Assembly (NCBI GenBank): GCA_008638375.1
Contig: VIRR01000493.1
Coordinates: 140,001-204,000, forward strand
DNA length: 64,000 bases
Origin: Nyssa sinensis
Taxonomy: Eukaryota > Streptophyta > Magnoliopsida > Cornales > Nyssaceae
Direction of reading: 5' to 3'
Shown: positions 11,391 through 23,430 of the stretch, piece by piece
How the letters are laid out: each line of letters opens with the position of its first letter
How positions within the stretch are numbered: the first letter of the stretch is position 1
Notes under the pieces: generated by a model
What the model was told of the DNA's origin: nothing
The model's input: only the letters and a program-made list of their open reading frames with translations
Database searches by the model: none
Made by a program: the position numbers and the translations under genes

Positions 11391-13199
11391 AATCAAGTAT
11401 ATTTGCTAATGAGCAGTAGAAAATTTCTAATCTGATTTGTTGTACCGGTTGAAGCTAAAAATGGTGACAAGACTCCTCAAATACACAACTGATGCTTTGA
11501 GTGGTCCGGTGGAGAAGGCCTAACGCATCAAGAGTTGAAGGAAGCAAATCAAGGAAGGGAATTGGAAGAATATGGAAATAAATGAGTGATGTGCATGTAG
11601 TAGCCAAATAATGTTAGTTTTCTACATGTTTTTATATTTAGATTTATTTCATTAATTATAAATATTGTTTCCATATATTTCTCATTGTATTCCTATATAA
11701 ACTCATCTTTGGATGTATATATAACACAAGAAATACTCAGAGGAACAGCAATAACCCCAAGTAGTTGGAGATTTCCATTTTTTTCCCTTTTACGTTCTTA
11801 GCCCTCAGTATATTAATTGTCAAAGATAGACAGTCTAGTTCATTTGGATGATAGAAAATTGTCCTAACTTGGTTCTTTAGCTATATCATATGTTAAGGTC
11901 TCTATATGTCCTCTATCGATTGCATCTAAATTGTCTTAAGATGTGCATGGTAGTTTTTCTTCTTCCTGATCAAGAAGCTACATATCCAAGACAAAAGAAA
12001 AAACAAAAAAGGACAGCCAGCCTCAAACAAAACAATTGTTAAGCCCCGGCTGCAGGTGCGAATGCTGCAGCATGACAATTAGTGCTTAGTGTTATGAGTA
12101 ATTTCCATGCTAAAAATGGGGTACAATATGTAACCATATTCTGCAGTTTACACCTACTCTTCACAAAGAACCTTCTAAAATGACTTGTAATGCATGCTAA
12201 TATGATTTTAAGGTAAACATATGTGTTAAGAATGGTTTACAGCAATATTTGAGAATTTAATTTCATCGGAACTGAATGCAAAAAGAGAATAGAAAAAACA
12301 TGGGTTCACACCTCATATGGAAGCCTAGTTGAGCCATCTTTAGGATATGTAATCTAAATGCTAAAAAATGAACTATTAGATCAAAACAAAACATGAATGT
12401 AATTCTATGGAAAATATATTGTTTTGTTTATGAACAGAACTATATACTAATATAGTCCCTTGATCGTAGTACAATGCAGTATCTCTCATAATAATTGAAG
12501 TTAACATAATACTAATACAACAGAATAGTATTTACATCGGACACCAGTGAAGGACATAGAATTAAACGACATAGAGGGAGGAACACAAGCTACAAGGTTG
12601 TACACACAAAAAACAACCCCAACCTCAAAATGAGGTCCTTAATTTCCTGTACCACCCAACCTCTTTGATTGCCAGTCTTTGTTCTGTGAATATAAATGCC
12701 CATGTAGACGCTCAACATTTTTTCTCCTAGGTGTACATTTTTACACACTTTCTCTATACTAGATTTCTATAAAAGCTTAATGAGATCGATTTTTTACCAT
12801 CACATTCCATTTTTGAAATTATGTATTAATGAATATCTCAATATATGATTTTTTTTTATTCTCTCCACAAGGTTGATATATTGTTCAGAAGACAAGGAAA
12901 AGAAAATAATTTGTTTTTTTTTTTTTGTAAGGAAAAATTTATCAGAGAAGGAAAAAAAAAAGGGAAAGACCCCTGCAAGGAGAACCCAAGACACAGAAAA
13001 AAAAACAGAAGAATGAAAAAAAAAAAAGAAGACTTGGAGAGAAAAACAAAGAAAGGACCAAACAAAGCTAAGCTAGGCAAGGACAAAGAAATTGGAATCC
13101 TAAGACAATCAATACACCGCATATGATTGCATGATTCCAAGGTTTCTTGTTTTACTTTGATTTTCGCCAAATATAAATGAGTGGAGTATTAATTCTAAG
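11391..13199. other. Intergenic with purine-rich low complexity
   Basis: No gene recognised. A poly-A/poly-G purine run on the plus strand at about 12890-13060 produces overlapping lysine-rich and phenylalanine-rich open frames on the two strands, which are compositional artefacts. Confidence 0.6.
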
Positions 13200-13389
13200 A
13201 AAAATGTTATGTATCTCCTAATGTATTTATTAGTTTTTATTGTACATGATTATATCACCTTAATTAATTTATTTTTTATTTTATCTCTTATATGTACTAA
13301 TTCTACCATCTCAAGAATATGTTCGTTTTTAATTCTATCTTTTATTATATTATTACACACTTATCTCAACATTCTTATTTCATCTACAC

Positions 13390-13675
13390 GTGTTTTTTTT
13401 TTTGGATAAGTAAGAAATTTTATAGCAACAAGGCCAGAAAAGCACAACTATACTGAAACAGCAAAGGGCTCAAGAGACAAGAGCACCCAACAGCAAAATT
13501 AGACAAGAAGAAAAAGAAAAGAAGGGAAATTTATCAAGATAATTGGATTGATCTAGGTACGTAGGCCCCAAGCCATACATAGTTCCCAGTTCTCATAGGT
13601 ATTTTCAGTGTTCTTGTAGGTAACCACTCTACATCTAAAATGGCCAGAAGTCTTCTGCAGCACATCTTTAGTACA
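13390..13675 (-). mobile_element. Short retroposon (L1/SINE tail) nested in the RTE LINE
   Basis: A 286-bp insertion with a T-run at its left end on the plus strand, i.e. a poly-A tail on the minus strand preceded by TTTCTTACTTATCC. It is flanked by a 9/10 target duplication, TCATCTACAC (13380-13389) and TCAACTACAC (13676-13685). Removing it brings the RTE-LINE frame together. It has no readable protein and looks like a 5'-truncated L1 tail or a SINE. Confidence 0.65.
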
Positions 13676-13887
13676 TCAACTACACTCAGTTTGTTAACAT
13701 GTTATTTTTCAATTGCGTGCCTAATATTCTTTTTCATACAACATAACTGATTTGATAGTTGTTTTTAAAAATTTACCTTTTAATTTTAAAGGTATATATT
13801 AATCACACAATATGCTAAACATACTTCTCCACTTAATCTGTGTTCCTTTAGTTCTATGAGTAACTTTATCTCCAATTTTTCGTTCTT

Positions 13888-14193
13888 GATGTATATATAA
13901 GTAAGCCTAGATAATGAAAGTTTTCACTCTTCATTATTTCTTAATTTTCAATCCTCAATATATCCTCGATTTTCATAGAGGAATATCCCCAAATCTTTAA
14001 ACAACTGGGAGATTTGCATGCATTGGAACATTATCAGAGCCATTTTCAAAGTTCCCCAGTAGTTGTTTAGTTTCTCTTTGTTGCCTCCTCTAAGCCTATA
14101 TGCCTTTTTTCTTTTGTTTTGTCTTGTGTTGTCTCTCTTCTTGATTGGGCTCAATCCTCTAATAAGAGTTCATTTACTCTCAAAAAAAAAAAA
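13888..14193 (+). mobile_element. Poly-A-tailed retroposon in the RTE LINE
   Basis: Non-coding T/C-rich sequence ending in TTTACTCTC followed by about 15 A residues (to 14193). It lies between the RTE fragments ending YLECDF and beginning KIGDKVTHRTKG. No target duplication was found, and some LINE sequence is missing, so the left boundary is approximate. Confidence 0.45.
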
Positions 14194-14887
14194 AAATCAC
14201 ACTCAAGATATTCAATTTTTATCTAACTTATCTTGAATTATTTCAATTCTAAAAACTCTTTCCAAACCTCTAATTTAATATTAAATATTTCTCTTTCAAT
14301 TCTATCAATTAAAATAATGTCATCAGCCAAAAAACCTACATCTTATATGTGCTTAGTTAGGTCATTCATTAATAAAGCAAAGAGATAAGGACTTAATGTT
14401 GACACCTAATATAAGTCTACTGTGATAGAAAATCTATTTATTTCTCTAATAATTATTTTTACATTATCTCATCATACATATCTTTTATCATTTTGTAACT
14501 TATTAGAAAATCTACCATATTAGATCCCAGAGAGATTTTTTGTAAACTTTTTTTAAATCGATAAACACCATATAATATATACTATGTTACCTTACCTTTT
14601 GTTTCATTATTCACAATATAGAGAGAGAGAAACAAGAGAGATTATGCGATAAATTCCTACTCAGATGATCATGACAATGTTCAAGGCAACATATTTTAGT
14701 GATACAATAATAAAACACAATTTGACTCCATAGAAGGAATGGGCCGGGGTACGTAGTTATCTGCAACCTAATAGATTTAGTAGACTGTCAATTACATTTC
14801 AAAAATCATTTAGAACAAAGATAAATAGCATTTTCCATTCTATCATGAATGCCAGTCCAAACTATTGTTATCTTTCACATTTGTAAT

Positions 14888-15000
14888 TGCTATTTTTTTT
14901 ATCAGCAAAGATAAAGGGGTTTTATTGATGTAAAAAGAATGTATAAGGCATACATAACAACTACATCAATCTGCATCAATTTGTTGATAAACAATGATAG
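14888..15000 (-). mobile_element. Possible L1-type 3' tail
   Basis: On the minus strand it reads ...ATCAATAAAACCCCTTTATC then GCTGATAAAAAAAATAG, a common ending of plant L1 elements (AATAAAA plus a terminal A-run). The element body upstream is not recognisable. Confidence 0.35.
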
Positions 15001-15202
15001 AGTACATGATAGTTTCTCAATTTAAATGATTTAATCTTTTTCTCTTGAAATGACTTCTCTATAAAGGACCTTTTATGAATAAATTTCAAGGATGAAGTTT
15101 GAAAGGATAGTCTAAAGACTATGCATGCAACATTTTCGCTTCATAGCTTGTCGACCCATTGGTTCAGAAAAGCATGGAACTCTTTCAAAGAAACAATATA
15201 TA

Positions 15203-15213
15203 TAAATATATAG

Positions 15214-15273
<60 letters not shown>
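15203..15273 (+). repeat. (TA)n(GA)n compound microsatellite
   Basis: A TA-rich run passes directly into about 20 GA units. The same TA-to-GA arrangement recurs inside the BOP intron at 18041-18091. It is the source of the short overlapping open frames here. Confidence 0.95.
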
Positions 15274-15274
<1 letters not shown>

Positions 15275-16337
15275 CCGGGAGAAGAATGTATATGAAGCAA
15301 AAATGAAGGAGATCAGACAAACCAATAAGTCCGCACTGCGTTAATTGAAAGAACGCTCAAACCCTAGGGCTTCATTACTAGTTTTCTCCCAGTGAGAGAA
15401 CCCAAAAAAGGCTGGGGGGACAAAAAGAGGATTACATGGATGGGATCCAGAGTTAGATATTACCAATAAATTAAGTTGTCGTGTGGTCACACTCAATGTT
15501 GCATTCATGTAAGACAACCGATCAATTTGTCCATCACCAAATGATGTCTTTTAAAATAACAGACACAGCTAAAGCTAATTAATCAAGTTTATCTGAATGC
15601 CCATGAAAGCAAGAAAAAAAAATTAAAGGGAAAAAAAGGGGAGGAGACAGCTCATTTCTTTGATCATTAGAATAACAGGTAATGCAAGTCCAAACAAAGC
15701 CTTGAAGATAAAAAAAGAGAAAATCTAGAAACCCCTACAGCATAAGAAACCAAAATATACCTTCCTCAACATGAACATTTCATGTATAATGTATATACAT
15801 GAATATATATAAATAAATAATTATTTGTATGTATGAATGTTCCGATCAAAAAAAGTATATGTATGAATGCGTCTGTATTTATGAATAATGTAAAATATAG
15901 AATTAAAAATTATCTATATCATGAGAGGTGGGTGGGGGGACAAGAAAATTATAGATCACAATAAAAGGTCATATCAATAGATATACGAAATAAATACAAA
16001 AGAAGTTGACAGGCCGGGTTGAAAAGATTGACCTGCGTCCTCTCCATCACCCCAACACAAAAACTTATTCTACTTGTCTCATCCGACGAGAAAAATCACT
16101 TCTCCAATGGTCACTGCACTGCGTATGATGATCACTGAAGGCCCCTACAAAAATCAGAAACACCCAGCACAGAGAACAGAGAACTAGAGAGAGAGAGAGA
16201 GAGAAATAGAAAAATTAAAGAAATGACAAAGAACATCTATAACCCAATATTAATCTCCATGATCTTTTTTTTTTAATCAACTTAACACTGTTTCCCAGTT
16301 CATGGATGACATATAAGAGTGATATATAAATGTTGAG
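15274..16337. other. 3' flank of the BOP gene
   Basis: AT-rich sequence downstream of the BOP stop, holding its 3' UTR (extent not determinable) and a short (GA)n near 16187-16203. No other gene is visible. Confidence 0.6.
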
Positions 16338-18040
16338 CTAATATTCATGAGACTGGTGGTACATTGAGGGGTCACAACCACCTTGCGACCCATGTCGATT
16401 CATGGCTTCCCTCTGGTTATTATGGCCTCTACCATTCCCCTCATCCATCTTACACCCCATTTGAGCTGAAGCAGCCGCACTGAGATTGAGATAAACCAAC
16501 CTTGAATCTACATTAAGGTTAGCCATGTTACCGCTACCACTGCTGCTATTTTGACCATCGCTCATTGGCGGGTATATGGTGGTGGAAGAAGGAGCATTTC
16601 CATTGCCTTCTTCTCGCGAAATGACCAAAGCTGCTGATTGAACAAGCTCCAGGCAGAGCCTAAGCTTGTTGGGTTCGATGTGGGTTAATCCCGGGATAGC
16701 CCCTTTGAAGAGAAAATCAGAAGTTAGGGTTCGAAGCACGTCGAGAGGGGTGATCCCATCGACAGTTCGGACATTTGGGTCGGCATGGTGGTCGAGAAGG
16801 ACTGCCACCATGTCTGGTGACACCATTTCAGATGCAAGGTGGAGTGGACTCTTCCCGACAGGCCCGGCCGGGTAGTTAACATCGGCTGCACCGAGTTCAA
16901 GCAAAGCTTTGACAACTTCCCTGCTACAATTCTCGACAGCGTAATGTAGGGCTAATGCTTCGTCAAGATTAAGGCCTTCGCCCATTACCATAAGCTTGAC
17001 AAGCTCGACATCAGATGAGTCGAGTGCCCGTCTCATTCGCCGAATCTTCTGTTCTTCAAGATCAGCTGCAGCGCCAAGATCGTGGTGGTGGTGGAGGTGG
17101 TGGTGGTGGGGCATAAGGGATCGACGAGCCAGCGATGATTTAAGGCGAAGCTCTTCGATCTTGGCTACAACATCAAAGGGAAGGTGCTTGCCTAGCACTT
17201 CTGGCGGGAGGCCAGATTTTGCAACCAAATGGGAACAAGTACTCCAAAGTTGGTGCATGTCTTGCTTTCTTGAAGCAATCAAAACTTTCATTACATCCTC
17301 GATTGAGGCCTTCTCCACCATGCTTTCCAATTGCTTCTGCAACCCAAAAAAATAAAATAAAAAATTAATCAATACCTCTGAATAGAGTAAGATTTACATT
17401 GAAATCTATAACACAAGTTTTTTGCATCTGTGAATGTTGGTCATGTGTTTGTGCAATATTGGCCTTAGGTAGTCCAAAACCATATGGGGAAAGTAGATTG
17501 TTTGGGAAAGATTTTATGTGATCACTGTGGAAGACTTGACTTGAGATCAAGATCTAAATTTGGTAAGTCTTGGGTGTTGAACATAAAGATAGAGAAAACC
17601 ATATCAAGAAAATGGAAATGGTACATTAAATCAATAGACTAACCCTTAAAGGACATAAAAAAGAAAAATAACCTGTTTTTTGTAAGCTGAACATGAAGAA
17701 AATTGAGGTCAGTAGTTAGATCAAATGTTGCAAAAGAAACTGAAAAGGAGAAATCTAGTTACAGAAAAGAGGTAGTACTAGATTGCTGTGGGATCAAACC
17801 CAACCACTTCAAATGCAGAATTTAGTTACAAGGAACAAAAAAAACATATAAAAAAATTTGTGGCCAAAAACCAACCCACCCACAAAATTATAAAATTCCC
17901 AAAAATATAAAAATAATTAAAACCCAGCTAAAAAATCTTATCCCACTTCCGGGACACTAAACCCAGTAATTGTTCACATAACGAAAACATATAATCATAT
18001 GACTACTGTACACAATAGTCTCACACACACAAACACACAG

Positions 18041-18094
<54 letters not shown>

Positions 18095-18594
18095 AATAAT
18101 AGAAACAAGGAAACCTGAGTGAGTAATGCGAGCTGTTCCACACCAAAGGATCTAGCGGCAGCGAGGGTATCAAGAGCAAGATCAACGGCTGAGGTGCAAT
18201 GTGTGTGCCAGCAGGCTCTCTCACCACAATTAGGCCTTGGCTCATGTTTCTGGGGCACAATTGAGACCTGTCCACTGTACAAGAACTGCAACATCAACAA
18301 GAACACCTCATAGCCCACTGAATTCACAGGTATCACCTGCGAATTCGACGCCCTTGGCGATGATGCCAAGGCACCGGCCGAGCCCATCCTCAACCCGGGG
18401 GAGTCGAGACCGGCGGCCGACTCGGGCCCACAGAAGAACTTTCTGAAGAAGAGGCTCCTAGCTGCTAAGATGCACCTGTGGGCGTGGACTAGACGACCCT
18501 CTACACTGAAGGTTACATCGCTGAAGGCTTGACCGTTGATGAGAAGGTTGAGATAGTCAAGAGAGAGAGATCTTAAGGAGTCTTCAAGGGTCAT
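16338..18594 (-). CDS. BOP: BLADE-ON-PETIOLE / NPR5-like BTB-ankyrin co-regulator
   Basis: This gene has two exons: 18594-18115 (160 codons) and 17336-16338 (332 codons plus stop), joined over a 778-bp GT-AG intron (donor after ...LALLTQ, acceptor before KQLESMVEKA). The protein has 492 residues, normal for BOP/NPR5/NPR6. Domains: BTB/POZ about 20-155 (QAFSDVTFSVEGRLVHAHR; insert 57-88; C2HC zinc motif C123, C128, H130, C133 with spacing x4-x-x2), the DUF3420-like NPR linker about 160-235, a His-rich spacer 237-245, and ankyrin repeats about 260-365 (LALHYAVENCSREVVKALLE, GKSPLHLASE, GITPLDVLRTL). The C-terminal region follows (LTHIEPNKLRLCLELVQSAA; DSRLVYLNL near the end). The family is nuclear and cytoplasmic, lacks its own DNA-binding domain, and works with TGA bZIP factors; in Arabidopsis it patterns leaf bases, floral organs and abscission zones. 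Start: the only ATG before the conserved LRSLSLDYLNLLINGQ. Oddity: S149 where the Arabidopsis proteins I recall have Tyr. No break was seen. Confidence 0.96.
18041..18091 (+). repeat. (TA)n(GA)n microsatellite in the BOP intron
   Basis: About ten AT units then about fifteen GA units, 24 bp from the splice donor. On the transcript it reads (TC)n(TA)n just after the 5' splice site, so length changes could affect intron structure. Confidence 0.95.
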
Positions 18595-18867
18595 GGTTTA
18601 CTGGGTATAGAGAGATACAGAAAGTTGTATATATAAGTGATGGAGGGGTAAGTGATGAAGGCTAACAGGAGGAGGTGAAACAGGACAAGGTGAAGAAGGG
18701 GCGAGAGAGGAATAGGAATGGAGAAAAGCTCGGTGCCATCATCTCTCTTCTACTCTGTGATGATTACTGTTATTTCTTGTTAGATTCTCTCGATGGTGTT
18801 GTGAAAGATATTTAGAGAGAGAGAGAGAGACAGCAAATTGGTTGGCTATTCTAGGCGGCTGAGGTGC

Positions 18868-18875
18868 TTATATAG
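18868..18875 (-). promoter_or_regulatory. Candidate TATA box of BOP
   Basis: The minus strand reads TTTCTATATAAGCACC, a good plant TATA box about 275 bp before the ATG. A CT-rich 5' UTR would lie between (the (GA)n at 18812-18831 on the plus strand), a common plant leader feature. A second TATATA at 18627-18637 is only about 35 bp from the ATG and so less likely. Confidence 0.45.
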
Positions 18876-20166
18876 AAATATAAACAATTTAAATAAGAAT
18901 TGGGACAGAGGAAGAAGAAATAAATATAATGAATATTGATAAGGGGTAATGACATTGGTTAGCACTTGATTTAATGTCTAATTATAGAAGTAGGTGTTCT
19001 CGAATATAGGGTAGTTTACAAAGGGTACAAACACTTTGACCTGAACCACATTCTGTCACATCAAATGAAAAAGCCAATTTTATGCAACAAAATATTCTTA
19101 TGAAAATTTAAAATTTATGTGACAGAGAAATTTTTAAAATGAAAAATATGTTCATTTAATTCTTAAAACTTCATAATTTAGCAGAAATTCCATTTATAAT
19201 TTGTTTGTATAGCAATACTCAATTAAAAATATCGTTCATAGTGTGGGTGTGCAGAAAACTATATAACTAAGTGCTACCATATTTTTAGATTTTAATTATT
19301 AGCGTCTTATTATAAATTAGCACATACAATTAAATTTATCTTTTAGCTCAATTTTCTCACAAATTGATGTAAAAAAAGATATTTTTGTTCTCTTTAAATC
19401 AAATTATTCACTATTCTTTTATCTCAATTAAAGTTTGAAAAGTGTCTCATACAGTGGATTAAGCACCTTTCGAATCTATGATTTAAGGATATGTCATCTA
19501 CTTATAAGATAAATGGATTGAATTATTTACTTAAATAACTACCTACCTCAATATATTGATTTAATTTGGTACATTTTTTTATTGAAAAATGATGTGTCAT
19601 TACTAGATTAATTCACTCAAAATTTCTATTCTATCTATATATGAATTGGGGAGAGTCCAATATGGCCCAGTCTTCAAGGGAAAAAAAAAAAAGATGAAAA
19701 ATTTGTAATTTTAGTGCCCATTTAGTTGAGCCGTGAAAAACAGTTTGAATTAAGAAACTATTTGAACTAAACAACAGTATAAAAGTGTTGTTTCATAGAG
19801 CAATTGAGTATTTGAATGAACTGTTGAAAAATGCTTAATAACTATTAAATTTGAATATTCACAATAGACTTGATCAACTTAATAAAAAAAATTAGACTTA
19901 CTAGTTTAACTTAAATGACACTTAAGGGAAAAACTATAGCCAATAAGTACAGTTTTGAATTCCATACCAAATGACATCAAAATTAATTAAATGTAATTAA
20001 AAAGTTCAAAATGCATTAAGTACAGTTGAGAACTCAAATATATTAAATGCGCAGGTTTAAAAAATTGATTCAAACATAACCTTGGGAGGGAGAAAACTTG
20101 ATAGAAAAGTTATATATCTTAGAGAAAGCAAAATGCCTTAAAACTAAGTTCTTTAATTAATTCATC
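18876..20166. other. Upstream region of BOP
   Basis: About 1.3 kb of AT-rich DNA that should hold the distal promoter. No transposon or second gene is recognised. I could not identify specific transcription-factor sites with confidence. Confidence 0.5.
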
Positions 20167-20500
20167 TATTTTTTTTATTCACCACCAAAGAAGGCTAACA
20201 CCCTAGCCAAGCTCAAAAGAGCACACAATACAGACCAATTAAATAACATCAAAGAGAAAACCCTATTTACAAGAGACTCAAAAAAAAAAAAAAAAAATCC
20301 AAATAAGAACCCAACCAAAAAGCAGCATATTGCATACAAGACTCCAAAACAACACAAACCAAGGTTTGCAACCCAAGAGCTCTTGAAACTTTGTTTCCAC
20401 AGGATGAGAAAAACCAAAAGTTGTGGCTCAAGACTACTGAAAAATGGTAGCAGATATTAATATATGTGTTTGGAACTGTCCTCCTTTTAGATACTATAAC
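20167..20500 (-). mobile_element. Possible retroposon tail left of the copia LTR
   Basis: On the minus strand, text resembling a LINE 3' UTR (GGCTAGGGTGTTAGCC, then TTTGGTGGTGAATAAAAAAAATAG) ends in an A-run at about 20170. An internal A-run at 20281-20297 (plus strand) is also present. It may have removed the first part of the copia 5' LTR. Confidence 0.35.
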
Positions 20501-20546
20501 ACATAGTTGAGAAAGGTAAATCATACTTAGAAATTGTCTATTAATC

Positions 20547-20967
20547 TGTTACTTTAGATCATACTTGAGAAAAGTAAATCACACTTAGATACTCATACAT
20601 GATTGGGACAATATTACTGTATCTAGTGATTTAACTTGAAATTTAGATATAAATCCTACTATGGTTGATTTGACTCAAAGTGAGTTAATTTTGACTATAG
20701 GCTAAACCACTTTTAAAAAATTTCTTTTTGAAAATTTCTAAACTTATTTTATTTCCTAATAATAGATTTATTGAGAAATTCACAGTTATTTTCATCGAAA
20801 TACGCAAGTTGATTTTCAGTTTCCTTCCTGTTCGAATGGAGACATTTTTTCCGTTTGAATGCATGTGGAATTTTGGTCATTCTGATTGGTTGGTTGGTTT
20901 TTAAATTGTATTAGGTTTTGACGAGCCAATAAATATATCTTATGTGCAAAAAATTAATAATGCAAAC

Positions 20968-21038
<71 letters not shown>

Positions 21039-21832
21039 TAATATAGAGCTATATTTTGTATTGGGTGGATGCCTCAAGAAAGCTTCGTGAGTTTTTTATT
21101 TGAGTACTTTTGATGCTCTTCATGAATCCTAGAATTTAAATATACATCCAAGATTAAGATTTCATATATATAGTTCATTGTTCACAAAAGTTATTGTAAG
21201 TTTTTGCATCTAAGATTGAGTTTTAGGTTCACTGTTTATCACAACACAGTAGAGTGTTGATTTGTAAAACTCAGATTGGTAGTACAAGTAGTTATTGTGA
21301 AAAAGATCACTGATGAAGAAACAATCAGTAGTATAGAAGATCACAATTAATGGAAAACACTACGAATGTTGACTAACGGTGGAAGACTAAGAAAAATTTG
21401 TAATAAGGTTAGTTTATTAAGGTTTGATAGATCTTTGTTTGGATTGAATTCAAAGGAAAATTTTCTTGCATCTCTAAATTTTATTTTCTAGGAGGGTTTT
21501 TCATGTAAAACTCGGTGTTATGGGCCTACTCTATTTTTTTTTTGCTTGATATTATTATTGTTTAATGGAGTATATGTTATATATCATTTGGCCATACTTT
21601 AATTGGAATCTGCTATCAAATATATGCACGCACACACACACGTACACACACACGCACATATATATATATATATATATCTAAAAATAATTAGTTTACCATT
21701 TAATTCAACGATTCTAGTCTAATTAAACTAGTTAATTAGAAAATTAAATTTGGGTCTCTTTGCATACTTTGTGGGACAATTATTTAATTATTAATTAATT
21801 TAGTTAATTAGTTGAAACCCATAATCACCTCA
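20547..21832 (+). mobile_element. 5' LTR of a Ty1/copia element
   Basis: It ends in CA at 21832, directly followed by a tRNA-Met primer site, and it aligns along its length with the 3' LTR at 32664-35340 and with copies at 8930-9827, 37045-39890 and 56.7-58.26 kb. The left edge (TGTTACTTTAGATC) is probably truncated, because the 3' LTR seems to begin about 180 bp earlier. A short direct duplication, cataGTTGAGAAAGGTAAATCATACTTAG, lies at about 20500-20530. It contains a (GA)n run of about 63 bp (20971-21033) and a (CA)n(TA)n run near 21625-21680. Confidence 0.8.
20971..21033 (+). repeat. (GA)n microsatellite in the copia LTR
   Basis: About 31 perfect GA units, absent from the sister LTRs, so it expanded after insertion. 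Confidence 0.97.
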
Positions 21833-21834
21833 AT

Positions 21835-21846
21835 TAGTATCAGAGC
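21835..21846 (+). other. Primer-binding site of the copia element
   Basis: TAGTATCAGAGC, one base off the TGGTATCAGAGC complement of initiator tRNA-Met, two bases after the LTR end. Confidence 0.85.
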
Positions 21847-22642
21847 AAAGTTTAAGTGAATCTTAAATTTGATACCTTAAAACATGGCTCTAGTGAAGTC
21901 AATAAACTAAGCTCCTATTTTTATTGTCTCAAACTATGCTTATTGAAAAACCTGTATGAAGATTTTTCTATAAGCGTTAGAACAAAAGGCATGGATGGCA
22001 GTAGAAGACAAATGGTTGCCTCTCTTTACCTTAGTTGAAGGTGATAAGACTCTCACACTTAAAGTTTCCTAGATAACAACCGATTTACAACCGTAAATTA
22101 TAATTCCAAAACATTAAACTCTATATTTTTCGGAGTTAGTCCAAGTGGGTTCCAATGGATCTCTACCAGTACGACTGAAAAAGAGGCTTAGGATGTGCTT
22201 AAAGTGTTCTATGAAGGGACAATTGTGGTAAAAATCACTAAGCTTTAGTTCCTCATAAACTAATTTGAAACCATTAGAATGGAAGAATATGAAACCTTTA
22301 CAAAATTTTATACTAGGTTGAACAAAATTGTGACTCAATGTCATAACCTAGGAAAGATGATGAAGGAGTTTAGAATAATTAAGAAAATCCTTAGATGATT
22401 ACCCCATAGGTTTCAACTTAAGGTTATCGCCATTGAAAAATGTAGAGACCTAATTACACTTAGAGTAGATGAATTAGTAAACGCTTTACAAACATATGAA
22501 TTGACTCAAAAACCTCACAAGAAACCGAATAGGTTAGTTTTAAGAGTTATTAATAGTGAAGGAAAAATAAGAGAAGATAATGTAACCTATATTATGAAAC
22601 AATTTAAAAAATCTCTTAGAAAAAAAGGTAGAAGAACCACTT

Positions 22643-23002
22643 TGATACGTGCCTATTTTTAGTTTAAAAATATATTATATATTTTAATTAGTTAATTAGT
22701 GAATGGGTTAGTAGTAGGGTGTTAGTGGACTTCCTAAGTAGTTATCAATAAAGTGGAATTATGGCTAGTAGTGCTTAAGATAATGGAGTCATGGTTAGTG
22801 ACTATTTTTTTGTATTTAAAGAACTTGTTATGAATAAAAAATGGAGATAATATTTTGATTAACTTTCATGTGAAGGTTTTGGAGTTTTGGTTCTACTCGA
22901 ATTGAACCTAAAGGAGGATTTCATCCCCCTCGAAGTGGGTTTCTTCTTTATTCTTCTTTCTTTTTTTATTTTATTTTATTTTCTAGAAAAAGGTTCGTAT
23001 CA
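22643..23002 (+). repeat. 5' LTR of the TRIM-like element
   Basis: 360 bp, TG...CA. It holds TGTATTTAAAGAACTTG near 22811, which could serve as a TATA-type promoter, and a T-rich end. Confidence 0.93.
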
Positions 23003-23004
23003 AT

Positions 23005-23017
23005 TGGTATCAGAGCC
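23005..23017 (+). other. Primer-binding site of the TRIM-like element
   Basis: TGGTATCAGAGCC, a perfect match to the complement of the 3' end of initiator tRNA-Met. Confidence 0.93.
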
Positions 23018-23028
23018 AACGATTCTGA

Positions 23029-23376
23029 GTGATGCCGATATCACTAGAGATCTTGAAATTGATACAAGATGATATCAAGGAGATCATGATGCTACTCAAG
23101 AATATGCAAGAAAGCTTCAAGGCTATGATGGAAAGAAATCAACACTTTCAAAAGAGCTACAGAAAACTAGAAAAAGTTTTTCAAGAAGTAAATTGCGACG
23201 ATGAAAAGTTAGATCTCAACAAAGTTGATTTTCAAGAATTATTAGCATCTGAAGGTGGGTATTTTGAAAGCATCATTGAAAAACTGTCAAGAATTATTTT
23301 TGACATAAAAGGAGACTACGACACTCATTTGGTGATGTATTTTATTATATCTACTAAAATTTGGGATCCGGATTGA
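23029..23376 (+). CDS. Small ORF inside the TRIM-like element
   Basis: This 115-codon frame occupies most of the interior. It begins 12 bp after the primer site (ATGATGCCG; either ATG could serve) and ends 41 bp before the polypurine tract. The predicted protein is charged and helical, with a probable coiled coil in the first 55 residues (IKEIMMLLKNMQESFKAMMER) and an acidic middle. It has no zinc knuckle, protease or RT motif. The helical start resembles the N-terminus of some plant gypsy gag proteins, so it may be a gag remnant. Expression is unknown. Confidence 0.5.
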   Translation: MMPISLEILKLIQDDIKEIMMLLKNMQESFKAMMERNQHFQKSYRKLEKVFQEVNCDDEKLDLNKVDFQELLASEGGYFESIIEKLSRIIFDIKGDYDTHLVMYFIISTKIWDPD

Positions 23377-23430
23377 TTTTTCTACTTTTGTATTGACCTT
23401 GAGGGCAAGGTCATTGTAAGGGGGATGGAA

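Larger units (their letters stand above)
13200..14590 (-). pseudogene. RTE-type LINE reverse transcriptase relic
   Basis: Fragments of one non-LTR reverse transcriptase appear in order along the minus strand. They are VFIDLKKVYKKSLWDLIW (about 14560), GFLADDIILIDRIERE with the LADD catalytic core (about 14320), NIKLEVWKEFLELK, then IKWRSMFSILCD and IPLKLKGKFLKTTIKSVMLY (about 13830-13760), and finally VDEIRMLR and DRIKNEHILEMV (about 13375-13290). This order and phrasing is that of the C-terminal half of plant RTE LINEs. It carries stops and frame changes, lacks about 25 residues after YLECDF, and is split by two later retroposons (13390-13675 and about 13888-14193). Confidence 0.7.

Noticed and set aside
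12845..13170. Overlapping Lys-rich and Phe-rich open frames
   Set aside because: Purine/pyrimidine low-complexity sequence, no homology or gene structure.
16996..17355. 119-codon plus-strand frame rich in Trp and Ser
   Set aside because: Antisense shadow of BOP exon 2; the Trp run is the complement of its His-rich spacer.
17995..18114. C-terminal extension of the BOP exon 1 frame (SLFLLLLLSLSL...)
   Set aside because: Translation of the intron microsatellite; the splice donor at 18114 and family alignment end the exon after LLTQ.
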